A stretch of 55,465 nt of DNA from JAADHG01 sp964418645 (GCA_964418645.1 CAYQME010000013.1:1-55465); one strand, 5' to 3'. Counted from the stretch's first letter, positions 1-9,023 are shown. Numbers and translations are program-made. The notes: generated by a model from the letters alone, not told the origin.

Positions 1-133
1 AGTAAAAAGAAAAGTATGAGAAATAGTTTTTTGTTCATTTTGAAGACTTTTATGGATATAAATATAACTGCTTAGATTATTAGCAACAAAATTATTTTAT
101 TACAAAAGCTTGATTATTAGTAAATGGAATAAA

Positions 134-640
134 CTATTTACGTTTAAAAAGCGGGACAGAAGAACAGGCCTCTCCATACATAATTGATTTTGCAATTGGT
201 TTTAGCTTATTGGTTAGCATTACATATGCATTAGCAGGGACAGGTTTATTGGAACACCCTTTTATGATGATTGGCTTATCAATGAATGCAGAAACATCAA
301 GAGCATTAATAATATCTTGATAAATGGAAGTTTCTAAAGCACCAAGATTTCCTTTAACAACTTTAGTGGCATAAGGTTCTATATGTGTTGCGATGAGCAT
401 AAAAGCCCAAGTAGGAATTATAGCATTGGTAGTACACGTAAGCGCAACAAAGCAATTTTTATATTGCTCCCAATTATGAGTACGAGCTTTTTGTCTGAAA
501 TCTTTTTCACGAAGTACTAAGCCTTCAAATAACCAATCTTTAATGTCAAATAAAAGCCGTTTCCCTTCAGGATAATAATCTTCAAGGTCAATTGTTATTA
601 GTTTACTATTAGCAACGCGATTTATGATTTCTTCAGGCAT
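134..640 (-). CDS. DUF2480 family protein
   Basis: This 168-residue soluble protein has no signal peptide or membrane segment. I recognise it as the Bacteroidetes-restricted DUF2480 family, from the MPEEIINRVANS start, the central CFVALTCTTNAIIPTWAFM segment and the C-terminal GCSNKPVPANAYV stretch; the molecular function is not known. It is the last gene of the SUF run, about 48 bases after the DUF59 gene on the same strand. Its position suggests co-transcription with iron-sulfur assembly genes and perhaps an accessory role, but that is inference from context only. Several cysteines (in the ALTC, GCSN and EACSS segments) are present but form no metal-binding motif I can name. Confidence 0.8.
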   Translation of the reverse strand: MPEEIINRVANSKLITIDLEDYYPEGKRLLFDIKDWLFEGLVLREKDFRQKARTHNWEQYKNCFVALTCTTNAIIPTWAFMLIATHIEPYATKVVKGNLGALETSIYQDIINALDVSAFIDKPIIIKGCSNKPVPANAYVMLTNKLKPIAKSIMYGEACSSVPLFKRK

Positions 641-688
641 ATAATGGTGTCTTTTTGAAATACTGAATTCTGATTATTTTCAACCAAT

Positions 689-1015
689 TTAGAGCATTCC
701 TAATTCTAGTTTAGCTTCCTCACTCATTAGATCCTGATTCCAAGGGGGGTCAAAAGTAATTTCAACTTCAGCACTTTTCACTTCATTAATAGATTTTATT
801 TTTTCCTCAACTTCCATAGGTAATGTTTCTGCAACGGGACAATTTGGTGTAGTTAAGGTCATTAAAATCTTAACATCGTAATCTTCATTAACAAAAACAT
901 CATAAATGAGTCCTAGCTCGTAAATATCAACTGGAATTTCAGGATCATATATGGTTTTTATAACGCGAACTATTTTTTCGCCTAAGGCATTGGTGTCTAT
1001 TTTTGTTTCGCTCAT
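689..1015 (-). CDS. DUF59/MIP18-family SUF-associated Fe-S assembly protein (SufT-like)
   Basis: A 108-residue MIP18 (DUF59) domain protein. Family hallmarks are visible: the YDPEIPVDIYELGLIY segment with DPE at residues 24-26, and TTPNCP with the conserved Cys59, followed by a C-terminal FDPPW motif. Members of this family assist maturation or transfer of iron-sulfur clusters, and in bacteria they often sit in suf operons as SufT. Its ATG overlaps the sufE stop codon by one base (TAATG), which is strong evidence of translational coupling in the SUF operon. The exact client proteins are unknown. Confidence 0.9.
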   Translation of the reverse strand: MSETKIDTNALGEKIVRVIKTIYDPEIPVDIYELGLIYDVFVNEDYDVKILMTLTTPNCPVAETLPMEVEEKIKSINEVKSAEVEITFDPPWNQDLMSEEAKLELGML

Positions 1016-1440
1016 TAGTTCAATTGTGTTTGGTACGCTAATGCATACATTTTTAATTGTTTTATCATGCTTACCAATCCGTTTGCTCTTGTTGGAGATA
1101 AATGCTCTTTTAATCCAATAAAATCAATAAAGTCAGTTTTAGCAGCAATAATATCTTTAGGATGCTGATTAGAAAACACACGTATTAATATAGCAATAAT
1201 TCCTTTTGTAATTATAGCATCGCTATCTGCAGTAAAGATTACTTTATCATCTTTCATTGCTGCATGAACCCAAACTTTACTTTGGCAGCCTTTAATAAGA
1301 TTGTCTTCAGTTTTGTATTTACTGTCAATTAAAGGTAATGATTTCCCAAGATCTATCATATATTCATACCGTTGCATCCAGTCGTCAAACAATGAAAATT
1401 CATCGATAATTTCTTTTTGTATGTCCTTTATAGTTCCCAT
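1015..1440 (-). CDS. sufE: SufE cysteine desulfuration protein
   Basis: SufE accepts persulfide sulfur from the SufS active-site cysteine and passes it to the SufBCD scaffold. The 141-residue product keeps the family pattern: the N-terminal EFSLFDDWMQRYEYMIDLGKSLP helix and IKGCQSKVW with acceptor Cys52. An in-frame GTG at 1452 could add four residues (MKKI), but the ATG at 1440 matches where flavobacterial SufE proteins usually begin, so I chose it. Its stop overlaps the start of the downstream DUF59 gene. It sits in the operon after sufS and one small hypothetical gene, as expected for its sulfur-relay partner. Confidence 0.93.
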   Translation of the reverse strand: MGTIKDIQKEIIDEFSLFDDWMQRYEYMIDLGKSLPLIDSKYKTEDNLIKGCQSKVWVHAAMKDDKVIFTADSDAIITKGIIAILIRVFSNQHPKDIIAAKTDFIDFIGLKEHLSPTRANGLVSMIKQLKMYALAYQTQLN

Positions 1441-1467
1441 TATTTTTTTCACAAAAATACAATTCCT

Positions 1468-1917
1468 TTATTGTTTTGAAGCTAATTTTTTAAAGGATAA
1501 AAGCTTTTCAACAAGGGTTTTAATATTATCAGGAGGATATCCATGGTCAAAAGTACTAGCTTTTGTCTTTTCTTTACTTCTAGTAATGGTTAGGGTTGCA
1601 TGAGCTGCCCCATCATACTGCCTCATAGATGTTGGTGCTTTGAGATTAGGTAATTGATTAATCTCTATGATTTCTAATAATTTTAAGATGTCGTCCCAGT
1701 CTTTAGTAGTTGTTTTATAAAATGCAATATCTTTTTTAGCTCTATCAGTACTGATTGAGAAAGAATCTTTAGATACCGTGATTTCTTCAAAACTGCCTCT
1801 TGAAGATGCTTGATAAATTATAGTTATTTCATTTTCCTGAGCATTATTAAATGCAGTTGTATTATTACAATCTTTAGTAATTAAAATAATAGCGAGAAAA
1901 GACAGTATAATTTTCAT
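1468..1917 (-). CDS. Hypothetical secreted protein in the SUF operon
   Basis: About 149 residues, function not recognised. The N-terminus is a hydrophobic segment followed by TKDCNN, which resembles a signal peptide with a weak lipoprotein box, so an exported or periplasmic location is likely. The remainder is a mixed, mostly soluble sequence with a KDWDDILKLLE helix and a DGAAHATLTITRS strand region. An alternative ATG at 1935 adds MLSKNN; I prefer the ATG at 1917 because it places Met-Lys directly before the hydrophobic core. It lies between sufS and sufE with short gaps (about 48 and 15-27 bases), so it is probably transcribed with them. An exported protein inside a cytosolic Fe-S operon is odd. 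Confidence 0.75.
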   Translation of the reverse strand: MKIILSFLAIILITKDCNNTTAFNNAQENEITIIYQASSRGSFEEITVSKDSFSISTDRAKKDIAFYKTTTKDWDDILKLLEIIEINQLPNLKAPTSMRQYDGAAHATLTITRSKEKTKASTFDHGYPPDNIKTLVEKLLSFKKLASKQ

Positions 1918-1965
1918 ATTATTTTTACTTAGCATAGATTATTACACAAATAATAAGCCAAAAAC

Positions 1966-3204
1966 TTACGACAACATTCGAGCTGCCTTTTTTACAGCAT
2001 CAACAAAAAAATCTATTTCTTCAATAGTATTATAAAATGAAAATGAAGCTCTAACAGTTCCTGGAATATTATAAAAATCCATAATGGGTTGCGCGCAATG
2101 GTGTCCTGTTCTAACGGCAACCCCAAGCTTATCTACAATGGTTCCAATATCATACGGATGAATTCCTTGTATGTTAAATGAGATTACAGAAGTTTTCTGT
2201 TTAGAGGGGCCATAAATTTTCAAGCCTTCAACTTCAAGTAATTTACGAGTCGCATACTCTAATAATTCTTTTTCATAAGTAGCAATAGTATTCAATCCTA
2301 TATTATTCATATAGTCTAGTGCAGTTCCTAAAGCAATTCCACCGCAAATGTTAGGTGTTCCTGCTTCAAATTTATGTGGTAAATCGGCATAAGTTGTTTT
2401 ATCAAAGGTCACTTGAGCTATCATTTCGCCACCACCTTGATAAGGCGGTAGTTTGTTTAACCATTCTTCTTTACCGTAAAGTGCTCCAATTCCCGTTGGA
2501 CCACACATTTTATGAGCCGAAATCACATAAAAATCAACATCTAAAGCTTGAACATCTGGTTTAATATGAGGTGCAGCTTGAGCACCATCAACTAATACGG
2601 CAGCACCAATCTCATGGGCTTTTTTGATAATATCTTTTATAGGATTTATAGTTCCTAAGGCATTAGAAACGTGATTAACAAAAACTAGTTTGGTGTTTTT
2701 AGAGAGTAGCTTATCAAACTCAGTCATAACCAATTCACCTTCTTGATTCATGGGAATCACTTTTAGAAGAGCTCCCGTTTTTTCACAGAGCATTTGCCAA
2801 GGCACAATATTGCTGTGGTGCTCAAGAGCAGAGACAATAACTTCATCGCCCTTTTTTAATATCGATAAAAACCCGCTTGACACAAGGTTTATTCCATAGG
2901 TTGTCCCAGAAGTAAATATAATTTCATGAGCAAATTTAGCATTAAAATGGGTTTTGATTTTTAATCGCGCAGTTTCATATTTGTCAGTGGCTTCTTGACT
3001 TAAGGTATGAACACCTCTATGTATATTGGCATTGTAATTTGAATAATAATCTACAATGGCATCAATAACTACCAGAGGTGTTTGAGAAGTTGCTGCATTG
3101 TCTAGATACACTAAAGGCTTGTTGTTTACTTTTCTGGAAAGTATTGGAAAATCTTTACGAATTGTGTCAACATCAAAAGCAATATGTTGTGCAACATTTT
3201 TCAT
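1966..3204 (-). CDS. sufS: SufS cysteine desulfurase
   Basis: This PLP-dependent group II cysteine desulfurase takes sulfur from L-cysteine for the SUF system. The 412-residue product has full family length. Visible residues: LDNAATSQTP near 34-43, the LEHHSNIVPW segment around 127-136, VDGAQAAPH at 205-213, the PLP Schiff-base Lys232 in ISAHKMCGPTG, and catalytic Cys370 in RTGHHCAQP. The cytosolic enzyme works with SufE, encoded two genes downstream. Its ATG follows the sufD stop with no gap (TAA-ATG), indicating translational coupling. Confidence 0.97.
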   Translation of the reverse strand: MKNVAQHIAFDVDTIRKDFPILSRKVNNKPLVYLDNAATSQTPLVVIDAIVDYYSNYNANIHRGVHTLSQEATDKYETARLKIKTHFNAKFAHEIIFTSGTTYGINLVSSGFLSILKKGDEVIVSALEHHSNIVPWQMLCEKTGALLKVIPMNQEGELVMTEFDKLLSKNTKLVFVNHVSNALGTINPIKDIIKKAHEIGAAVLVDGAQAAPHIKPDVQALDVDFYVISAHKMCGPTGIGALYGKEEWLNKLPPYQGGGEMIAQVTFDKTTYADLPHKFEAGTPNICGGIALGTALDYMNNIGLNTIATYEKELLEYATRKLLEVEGLKIYGPSKQKTSVISFNIQGIHPYDIGTIVDKLGVAVRTGHHCAQPIMDFYNIPGTVRASFSFYNTIEEIDFFVDAVKKAARMLS

Positions 3205-4518
3205 TTATAAGTTAAATCCAATATTTACACCTAATTTACTTGCAATAAGGGTATTGATACGTTTTTTAAGTTCATTAATTTTTACCGAATTTAGTACATT
3301 ATTACTAAAGGCATACATTAATAATGCATTGGCTTCTTTTTCAGGAATACCTCGAGAGCGTAAATAAAACATTGCATTATCATCTAACTGTCCGATGGTA
3401 CAACCGTGTGAGCACTTCACATCATCTGCAAAAATTTCAAGTTGAGGTTTTGTGTTAATGGTTGCTTTATCACTTATGAGTACGTTATTATTGGCTTGAA
3501 AAGCATTTGTTTTTTGAGCTTCTTTTTCGACTATAATTTTCCCATTAAAAACACCAGTAGAATTTTCCCCAAAAATACCTTTATAATCTTGATGACTTTC
3601 ACAATTAGGTTCTATATGATGCACAAGTGTGTTATGGTCTACATGTTGTTTGTTGCCAATAATTGTAATTCCTTTTAAAGTAGAATCAATACGCTCTCCG
3701 TGTTGATAAAAGTTAAGGTTATTACGCGTTAATTTACTTCCAAATGAAAATGTATGTACTGAACAATGGCTTTCTTGCCGTTGGTTAAAAAATGTATTGT
3801 CAATTAGCGATGCATTTTTATTATCATTTTGAACCTTATAATAATCAATAATAGCTCTTTTCTTTGCGAAAACTTCGGTAACACTATTGGTTAAAACCGG
3901 ATTATTGGTTAAACTTTGATGACGCTCTATAATTTGCACATGCGAATTTTCTTCAACAATAATTAAGTTGCGTGGTTGCAACATAATTGCAGATTCATTT
4001 CCCGTAGAAAAATGTAATATCTGAATTGGTTTTGCTAACAATTTATTTTTTGGAATATGAATAAAAGCACCTTCATTAGAGAACGCAGTGTTTAGAGAGG
4101 TGATACCATCTTTGGTTGCAGCTTTATTAAAATAGTTTTCAATAACAAGACGATATTTGGGTTTTGTTAATGCCGCAGACATTAAGCAAATATCCATGCC
4201 TTCATGTGTGGTTTGCGATATATGTGAAGAATATTTCCCATCGATAAATACAATTTTGTATGAATCTATATCATCAATAAAATACTTTTTAACATCGCTA
4301 TATTCAATGGCGTTTTCTTTCTTTGGGAAAACGCTATAATTGTGTTTTAAGATACTATTTAATGAGGTGTATTTCCAAGCTTCTTCTTTTTTGGAAGGAA
4401 AGCCTTTGTCTTCAAATATTTTTATAGCCTCACTTCTAATATCGTGGACATAACCATCTAAATCAATATGATTTTCAAATGCTAAAAAAGACGATATGAG
4501 TTTTTCTTTTAAGTCCAT
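3205..4518 (-). CDS. sufD: SufD, Fe-S cluster assembly scaffold subunit
   Basis: SufD is the SufB paralogue of the SufBC2D scaffold and is needed for iron acquisition. The 437-residue product shows the beta-helix core and the diagnostic C-terminal block KPQLEIFADDVKCSHGCTIG followed by FYLRSRGI. The N-terminal half carries the KKEEAWKYTSLN motif near residues 43-54 typical of SufD. It lies 4 bases after sufC and directly abuts sufS, as in other Bacteroidetes suf operons. Confidence 0.96.
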   Translation of the reverse strand: MDLKEKLISSFLAFENHIDLDGYVHDIRSEAIKIFEDKGFPSKKEEAWKYTSLNSILKHNYSVFPKKENAIEYSDVKKYFIDDIDSYKIVFIDGKYSSHISQTTHEGMDICLMSAALTKPKYRLVIENYFNKAATKDGITSLNTAFSNEGAFIHIPKNKLLAKPIQILHFSTGNESAIMLQPRNLIIVEENSHVQIIERHQSLTNNPVLTNSVTEVFAKKRAIIDYYKVQNDNKNASLIDNTFFNQRQESHCSVHTFSFGSKLTRNNLNFYQHGERIDSTLKGITIIGNKQHVDHNTLVHHIEPNCESHQDYKGIFGENSTGVFNGKIIVEKEAQKTNAFQANNNVLISDKATINTKPQLEIFADDVKCSHGCTIGQLDDNAMFYLRSRGIPEKEANALLMYAFSNNVLNSVKINELKKRINTLIASKLGVNIGFNL

Positions 4519-4522
4519 GTGC

Positions 4523-5275
4523 TTAAGCTTTCACTTCTTCTTTAATCCAATCGTAACCTTTTGCTTCTAGTTCATGAGCAAGCTCTTTAGTGCCAGATTT
4601 TACAATTTTACCATTATGGAGAACATGTACAAAATCTGGAACTATATGATCTAGCAAACGTTGGTAATGCGTAATGATAATTACGGCATTATCCTTGCTT
4701 TTCAATTTGTTTACACCATTGGCAACAATTCGTAATGCGTCAATATCTAATCCAGAATCTGTTTCGTCTAGAATAGCTAATTTTGGATCTAACATTGCCA
4801 TTTGAAAAATTTCATTACGTTTCTTTTCTCCACCTGAAAAACCTTCGTTTAACGAACGCGATAAAAATTTTCTATCTATTTCTAAAAGATCAGCTTTATT
4901 ACGAATAAGTTTAAGCATTTCGTTTGGGGGCATGTCTCCTAAACCTTTAGCTTTTCTGTTTTCATTAATTGCCGTTTTCATAAAATTAGTAACGGAAACT
5001 CCAGGAATTTCTACTGGATATTGAAACGACATAAATATACCTTTATGAGCACGTTCTTCAGAGGCTAACTCGTCTATATCCTCATCTTCCAAAAGAATTT
5101 TTCCTTTGGTTACTTCGTATTCTTCTTTTCCAGCAATTACAGAAGCCAATGTGCTTTTTCCAGATCCGTTTGGCCCCATTATAGCATGAACCTCTCCTGC
5201 TTTTACTTCAAGATTGATGCCTTTTAAAATGCTTTTATTGTCAACACTTGCGTGCAGATTTTTTATTTTTAACAT
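4523..5275 (-). CDS. sufC: SufC, Fe-S assembly ATPase
   Basis: SufC is the ABC-type ATPase that drives conformational change in the SufBCD scaffold; it is cytosolic and not a transporter. The 250-residue protein has Walker A GPNGSGKST (34-42), the Q-loop in FMSFQYPVEIPG, the family signature FSGGEKKRNE, Walker B LAILDETDSGLD and the switch His in IIITHYQRLL. The gene starts 2 bases after the stop of an inserted lipoprotein gene and ends 4 bases before sufD. Confidence 0.98.
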   Translation of the reverse strand: MLKIKNLHASVDNKSILKGINLEVKAGEVHAIMGPNGSGKSTLASVIAGKEEYEVTKGKILLEDEDIDELASEERAHKGIFMSFQYPVEIPGVSVTNFMKTAINENRKAKGLGDMPPNEMLKLIRNKADLLEIDRKFLSRSLNEGFSGGEKKRNEIFQMAMLDPKLAILDETDSGLDIDALRIVANGVNKLKSKDNAVIIITHYQRLLDHIVPDFVHVLHNGKIVKSGTKELAHELEAKGYDWIKEEVKA

Positions 5276-5277
5276 AT

Positions 5278-5709
5278 TTACTCTTTACCTATTGTTATAA
5301 TTTCGTTATTCTCAGGATTGGGTTTGATTACGGTTAGTATTTCTTTAATCTCTACGCGAAAATCCCAACCTTCTTCATCCTCAGGTTTTGGTGTTATCTT
5401 TCCTCTTATCTCAACTGGAACCATGTCTGTATCTTCAGTTTTGTATTTTTGAACCTGTGCATTTAGCTCGCGCATTTTATCATTAATTACTATGGCATAA
5501 ATTTCACTATGTGTTTGTAATACAGCTGCACCAATGGTATCCTCTGGGGAGGTATAATAAATAAATTCTCCTTTTAAAAGAGTTAATCCATCATTTTGTT
5601 TTTCTGTTTTTTCTAAATTTTCAACAGTATTGTTTTTCTCTTCAGTTTTTTTTTCGTTTTTACAACTCACAAATGCAATTACAGCAAATAAGAATATTAC
5701 TTTTTTCAT
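5278..5709 (-). CDS. Small lipoprotein embedded between sufB and sufC
   Basis: A 143-residue protein with a clear lipoprotein signal: MKK, a hydrophobic core and a box ending FVSCKN, so Cys16 would be acylated. A Lys/Glu-rich linker follows, then a compact domain with TLLKGEFIYYTSPEDTIGAAVLQT and VEIRGKITPKPEDEEGWDF, which may be a small beta-barrel. I recognise no family function. It sits inside the operon, 13 bases after sufB and 2 bases before sufC, so it must be co-transcribed with them. An envelope lipoprotein between two subunits of a cytosolic complex is unexpected. Confidence 0.85.
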   Translation of the reverse strand: MKKVIFLFAVIAFVSCKNEKKTEEKNNTVENLEKTEKQNDGLTLLKGEFIYYTSPEDTIGAAVLQTHSEIYAIVINDKMRELNAQVQKYKTEDTDMVPVEIRGKITPKPEDEEGWDFRVEIKEILTVIKPNPENNEIITIGKE

Positions 5710-5722
5710 GTTATTATTATTT

Positions 5723-7171
5723 TTAACCTACAGATCCTTCTAAACTAATTTCTAATAATTTTTGTGCTTCAACAGCAAATTCCATGGGAAGTTTATTTAA
5801 TACTTCTTTACTAAACCCATTAACAATTAGGGCTATTGCTCTTTCAGTATCTATTCCTCTTTGATTACAGTAAAATATTTGGTCTTCACCTATTTTACTT
5901 GTAGTTGCTTCATGCTCTATTTGCGCTGATTTATTTTTTACTTCTATATACGGAAACGTGTGTGCACCACATTTATTTCCCATTAATAAACTGTCACATT
6001 GCGAGAAATTACGAGCATTTTCAGCTCGAGCATGTACTTGTACTAATCCGCGATAACTATTTTGAGATTTACCAGCGGAAATCCCTTTACTAATAATAGT
6101 AGACTTTGTGTTTTTTCCTAAATGAATCATTTTAGTTCCTGTATCAGCTTGCTGATAATTATTTGTTACTGCAATAGAATAAAACTCTCCTACTGAATTG
6201 TTTCCTTTTAAAATACAAGAGGGGTATTTCCAAGTTACAGCACTTCCAGTTTCTACTTGTGTCCAAGAAATTTTCGCATTGGTTTCGCACAAGCCACGTT
6301 TGGTTACAAAATTATACACGCCACCAATACCTTCAGCATTTCCTGGGTACCAGTTTTGTACAGTACTATATTTAATTTCGGCATTGTCAAGTGCTATAAG
6401 TTCTACAACTGCAGCATGCAATTGGTTTTCATCTCTACTTGGCGCGGTACACCCTTCAAGGTAACTTACGTAACTTCCTTTATCTGCTATTACTAGCGTA
6501 CGTTCAAACTGCCCAGTGCCTGCTTGATTGATTCTAAAATAGGTAGATAATTCCATTGGACAACGCACTCCTTTTGGAATGTAACAAAAGCTACCATCAC
6601 TAAAAACAGCACTATTTAAGGCGGCATAAAAGTTATCTTTTTGAGGAACTATTGTTCCAATATATTTTTTTACAAGCTCAGGATGTTCTTTTATAGCGTC
6701 AGAGATTGAACAGAAAATAATTCCTTTCTCTGCAAGTGTCTTTTTAAATGTTGTTGCAACCGAAACAGAATCAATTACAACATCCATGGCAACACCAGCT
6801 AATTTTTTTTGTTCGTCTAGAGAGATTCCTAATTTCTCAAAAGTTGCCAATAATTCTGGGTCAACTTCATCTATACTATTATATTTTGGTTTGCTGTTTG
6901 GTGCTGAATAATAAGAAATGGCTTGAAAGTCTGGTTTTTCATAGTTTACATTAGCCCATTCAGGTTCTTTCATGTCTTTCCAGATTTGAAAGGCTTCAAG
7001 GCGCCATTTGGTCATCCATTCGGGTTCTTCTTTTTTTTGTGAAATCTCACGAACAATTTCTTCATTTAAGCCAATAGGAAAGGTTTCAGATGCAAAATCT
7101 GTGTAAAAACCATATTCGTATTCTTTGGTTTCAAGCTCTTTCTTTAAGTCGTCTTCGGTATATTTATTCAT
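5723..7171 (-). CDS. sufB: SufB, Fe-S cluster assembly scaffold subunit
   Basis: SufB is the scaffold subunit on which nascent Fe-S clusters form with SufC and SufD. The product is 482 residues when started at the ATG at 7171 (MNKYTEDDLKKEL), the usual family length. A longer frame to 7258 would overlap sufA and add an unlikely hydrophobic leader, so I rejected it. Family motifs: FSDGSFCYIPKGVRCPMELS, LEGCTAPSRDENQLHAAVVE, KGISAGKSQNSYRG and the C-terminal CGAHTFPYIEVKN with IFYCNQRGID. It starts 13 bases after sufA, with no Shine-Dalgarno sequence, as is usual in Bacteroidetes. Confidence 0.97.
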   Translation of the reverse strand: MNKYTEDDLKKELETKEYEYGFYTDFASETFPIGLNEEIVREISQKKEEPEWMTKWRLEAFQIWKDMKEPEWANVNYEKPDFQAISYYSAPNSKPKYNSIDEVDPELLATFEKLGISLDEQKKLAGVAMDVVIDSVSVATTFKKTLAEKGIIFCSISDAIKEHPELVKKYIGTIVPQKDNFYAALNSAVFSDGSFCYIPKGVRCPMELSTYFRINQAGTGQFERTLVIADKGSYVSYLEGCTAPSRDENQLHAAVVELIALDNAEIKYSTVQNWYPGNAEGIGGVYNFVTKRGLCETNAKISWTQVETGSAVTWKYPSCILKGNNSVGEFYSIAVTNNYQQADTGTKMIHLGKNTKSTIISKGISAGKSQNSYRGLVQVHARAENARNFSQCDSLLMGNKCGAHTFPYIEVKNKSAQIEHEATTSKIGEDQIFYCNQRGIDTERAIALIVNGFSKEVLNKLPMEFAVEAQKLLEISLEGSVG

Positions 7172-7184
7172 TTTTTTGTAAAAA

Positions 7185-7514
7185 TTATAAAGAGAAACTT
7201 TCTCCACAACCACATGTACGATTTGCATTTGGATTATTAAACACAAAACCAGTACCATTTAAACCTCCAGAATATTCTAGAGTTGTTCCTATTAAATATA
7301 AAAAGCTTTTTTTATCTACAATAATTTTAACGCCATTGTCTTGAAACACTTTATCCTCTAGGGCCTTTGTTTTATCAAACTTTAAATCATAAGATAAACC
7401 TGAACAACCACCGCTTTTAACACCGACTCTTACAAAATCGGTATTGTAATTATAGCCTTCTTCGTGCATGAGCTCAATAACTTTCTTTTTTGCTATTTCG
7501 GATACTTTAATCAT
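7185..7514 (-). CDS. sufA: SufA/IscA-type Fe-S carrier
   Basis: A 109-residue A-type carrier (HesB/IscA family) that receives clusters from the SufBCD scaffold and hands them to apo-proteins. All three cluster ligands are present: Cys37 in KSGGCSGL and Cys101/Cys103 in RTCGCGESF at the C-terminus. It is the first gene of the SUF operon, with a promoter-like TATATTTG box 33 bases upstream of the ATG. There is no sign of an IscR- or Fur-type site that I can defend. Confidence 0.96.
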   Translation of the reverse strand: MIKVSEIAKKKVIELMHEEGYNYNTDFVRVGVKSGGCSGLSYDLKFDKTKALEDKVFQDNGVKIIVDKKSFLYLIGTTLEYSGGLNGTGFVFNNPNANRTCGCGESFSL

Positions 7515-7547
7515 AAATCCTTATATAGATTATTTCTAAATAGAGAG

Positions 7548-7582
7548 CAAATATACAATATAAGTCCTGTTTTACCATACAA
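7548..7582 (-). promoter_or_regulatory. Predicted promoter of the suf operon
   Basis: On the minus strand TATATTTG (7548-7555) matches the flavobacterial -7 consensus TAnnTTTG. A TTG at 7580-7582 could be the -33 element, though the 24-base spacer is on the long side. The box lies 33 bases upstream of the sufA ATG and nothing else nearby could drive the ten-gene run. Confidence 0.6.
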
Positions 7583-7684
7583 CCTGACATTATATTATTT
7601 AATAATTAAATAGGTTTTTATTATAAGTTATCCTAAAATTTAATTGATTTAAACTGGAGTTTTTTTATGTGAAGTTTAATAAAG

Positions 7685-9019
7685 TTATTTTATTTTAATT
7701 ACAAGCATGTCATTAGCGCCTTTATTATCATGAACATCGTAATCATAACTATTAGTTTCTCCAACTACAATTATTTTTCCATTTTCTAATTCAATTATAT
7801 CGTGAGCCAAATCTAAATTAGAGCCACCTAAAGTTTTTTGCCACTGGATGTTACCATTATCATTAATTTTCAAAATCCAGAAATCATTATCTCCATAATT
7901 AAGGTTAAGCTGATTATCAGAGCTTTTTGAATATCCAGAAATTATATACCCTTTGCTCGCTTTTTTTATCGTAGTTGCATAATCAAAATCTGAACCACCA
8001 TAATTTTTATTCCAAATTAAAGTTCCGTTATCATCAATTTTTACAATGAAAAAATCTGAACTACCATAATTCTTGGTGATATCTCCATCTGTACTCAAAG
8101 AATTGCCAGCTATTAAATAACTATTGTCATCTGTTTTTACAATTGATCTTGCTTGGTCTATCTCTGAGCCTCCAAAAGATTTTTCCCAAATTAGTTCTCC
8201 TGAAGCACTAATTTTAATTACCCAATAATCATAAGATCCTTTGCTGTTAGAAATATTAAAATCCTTACTTTCAGAAAAACCGGTTACAATAAAATCACCA
8301 TTATTGGATTGAATTGCGCTATAAGCGCGATCATTATTAGACCCTCCAAAATACCTTCTCCAAATAATATTTCCGTTTTTATCTAATCTATGACACCAAA
8401 ACTCTCCTACACCGTGAAAACTATTTTGTATTTTAGAATTTCCTTCTCCACCTGAAGATGATACATCTAAAAATCCCGTCATAAAAAAACCACCATCATT
8501 AGTCTGCAAAATTGAATGGGCATGATCATGACCAGAAAAACCATAACTTTTTTCCCAAATAATGTTTCCAGCTTGATCTAAAATTAATAACCAATTATCA
8601 TGAAATCCTTTATTTACAGTAGCATCTCCATCATCGCTTCTACTATATCCAACAATTGCAAAGCCACCATTCTTAGTTTGAATCACTTGTTGCCCCACAT
8701 CATCTTTACTACCACCATAAGTTTTACTCCATAGGATGCTACCATTGCCGTCTATTTTAATAAGCCAAAAATCGTTTTCTGGTAAGGTTTTATCTATAAT
8801 ATCCCCCTCAATACTACTAGTTGTTCCTAAAACAACAATATTCCCGTCTTCAGTTTCAATAACAGAATTTGCTTTATCATTAAGTAATCCCCCGAAATTT
8901 TTAGACCATTCAATGACACCTAAAAATTGCATATTTTTAATAGGATTATTATCTTTTGAGCAAGAAAAAATTAACAAAAAAGTATAAAAAAGTATAAAAA
9001 AGCTTTGATTTTTTTTCAT
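7685..9019 (-). CDS. Secreted lipoprotein with seven propeller-like repeats
   Basis: A 444-residue lipoprotein (signal ending IFSCSKDNN) made almost entirely of seven repeats of about 50-55 residues. Each repeat has the core W-x-[KR]-x-[FYL]-G followed by a helix-like A-x-x-[IVA] segment, a GG/DG-N turn and a DFW-(I/L)-K-(I/L) strand. Seven units suggest a seven-bladed beta-propeller on the cell surface, but no enzymatic residues are evident. I chose the ATG at 9019 (MKKNQSFF); the frame back to 9064 overlaps the upstream gene. It starts 4 bases after that gene's stop, so the two form an operon. A 10-base direct repeat (AGTATAAAAA, 8981-9000) lies within the signal-peptide codons. Confidence 0.85.
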   Translation of the reverse strand: MKKNQSFFILFYTFLLIFSCSKDNNPIKNMQFLGVIEWSKNFGGLLNDKANSVIETEDGNIVVLGTTSSIEGDIIDKTLPENDFWLIKIDGNGSILWSKTYGGSKDDVGQQVIQTKNGGFAIVGYSRSDDGDATVNKGFHDNWLLILDQAGNIIWEKSYGFSGHDHAHSILQTNDGGFFMTGFLDVSSSGGEGNSKIQNSFHGVGEFWCHRLDKNGNIIWRRYFGGSNNDRAYSAIQSNNGDFIVTGFSESKDFNISNSKGSYDYWVIKISASGELIWEKSFGGSEIDQARSIVKTDDNSYLIAGNSLSTDGDITKNYGSSDFFIVKIDDNGTLIWNKNYGGSDFDYATTIKKASKGYIISGYSKSSDNQLNLNYGDNDFWILKINDNGNIQWQKTLGGSNLDLAHDIIELENGKIIVVGETNSYDYDVHDNKGANDMLVIKIK

Positions 9020-9023
9020 GGAA

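Noticed and set aside
1..133. Left edge of the window
   Set aside because: There is no frame long enough, no clear terminator for the SUF run and no perfect promoter; I make no call.
7172..7258. N-terminal extension of SufB
   Set aside because: It overlaps sufA, has no support from family length, and the ATG at 7171 gives the standard start.
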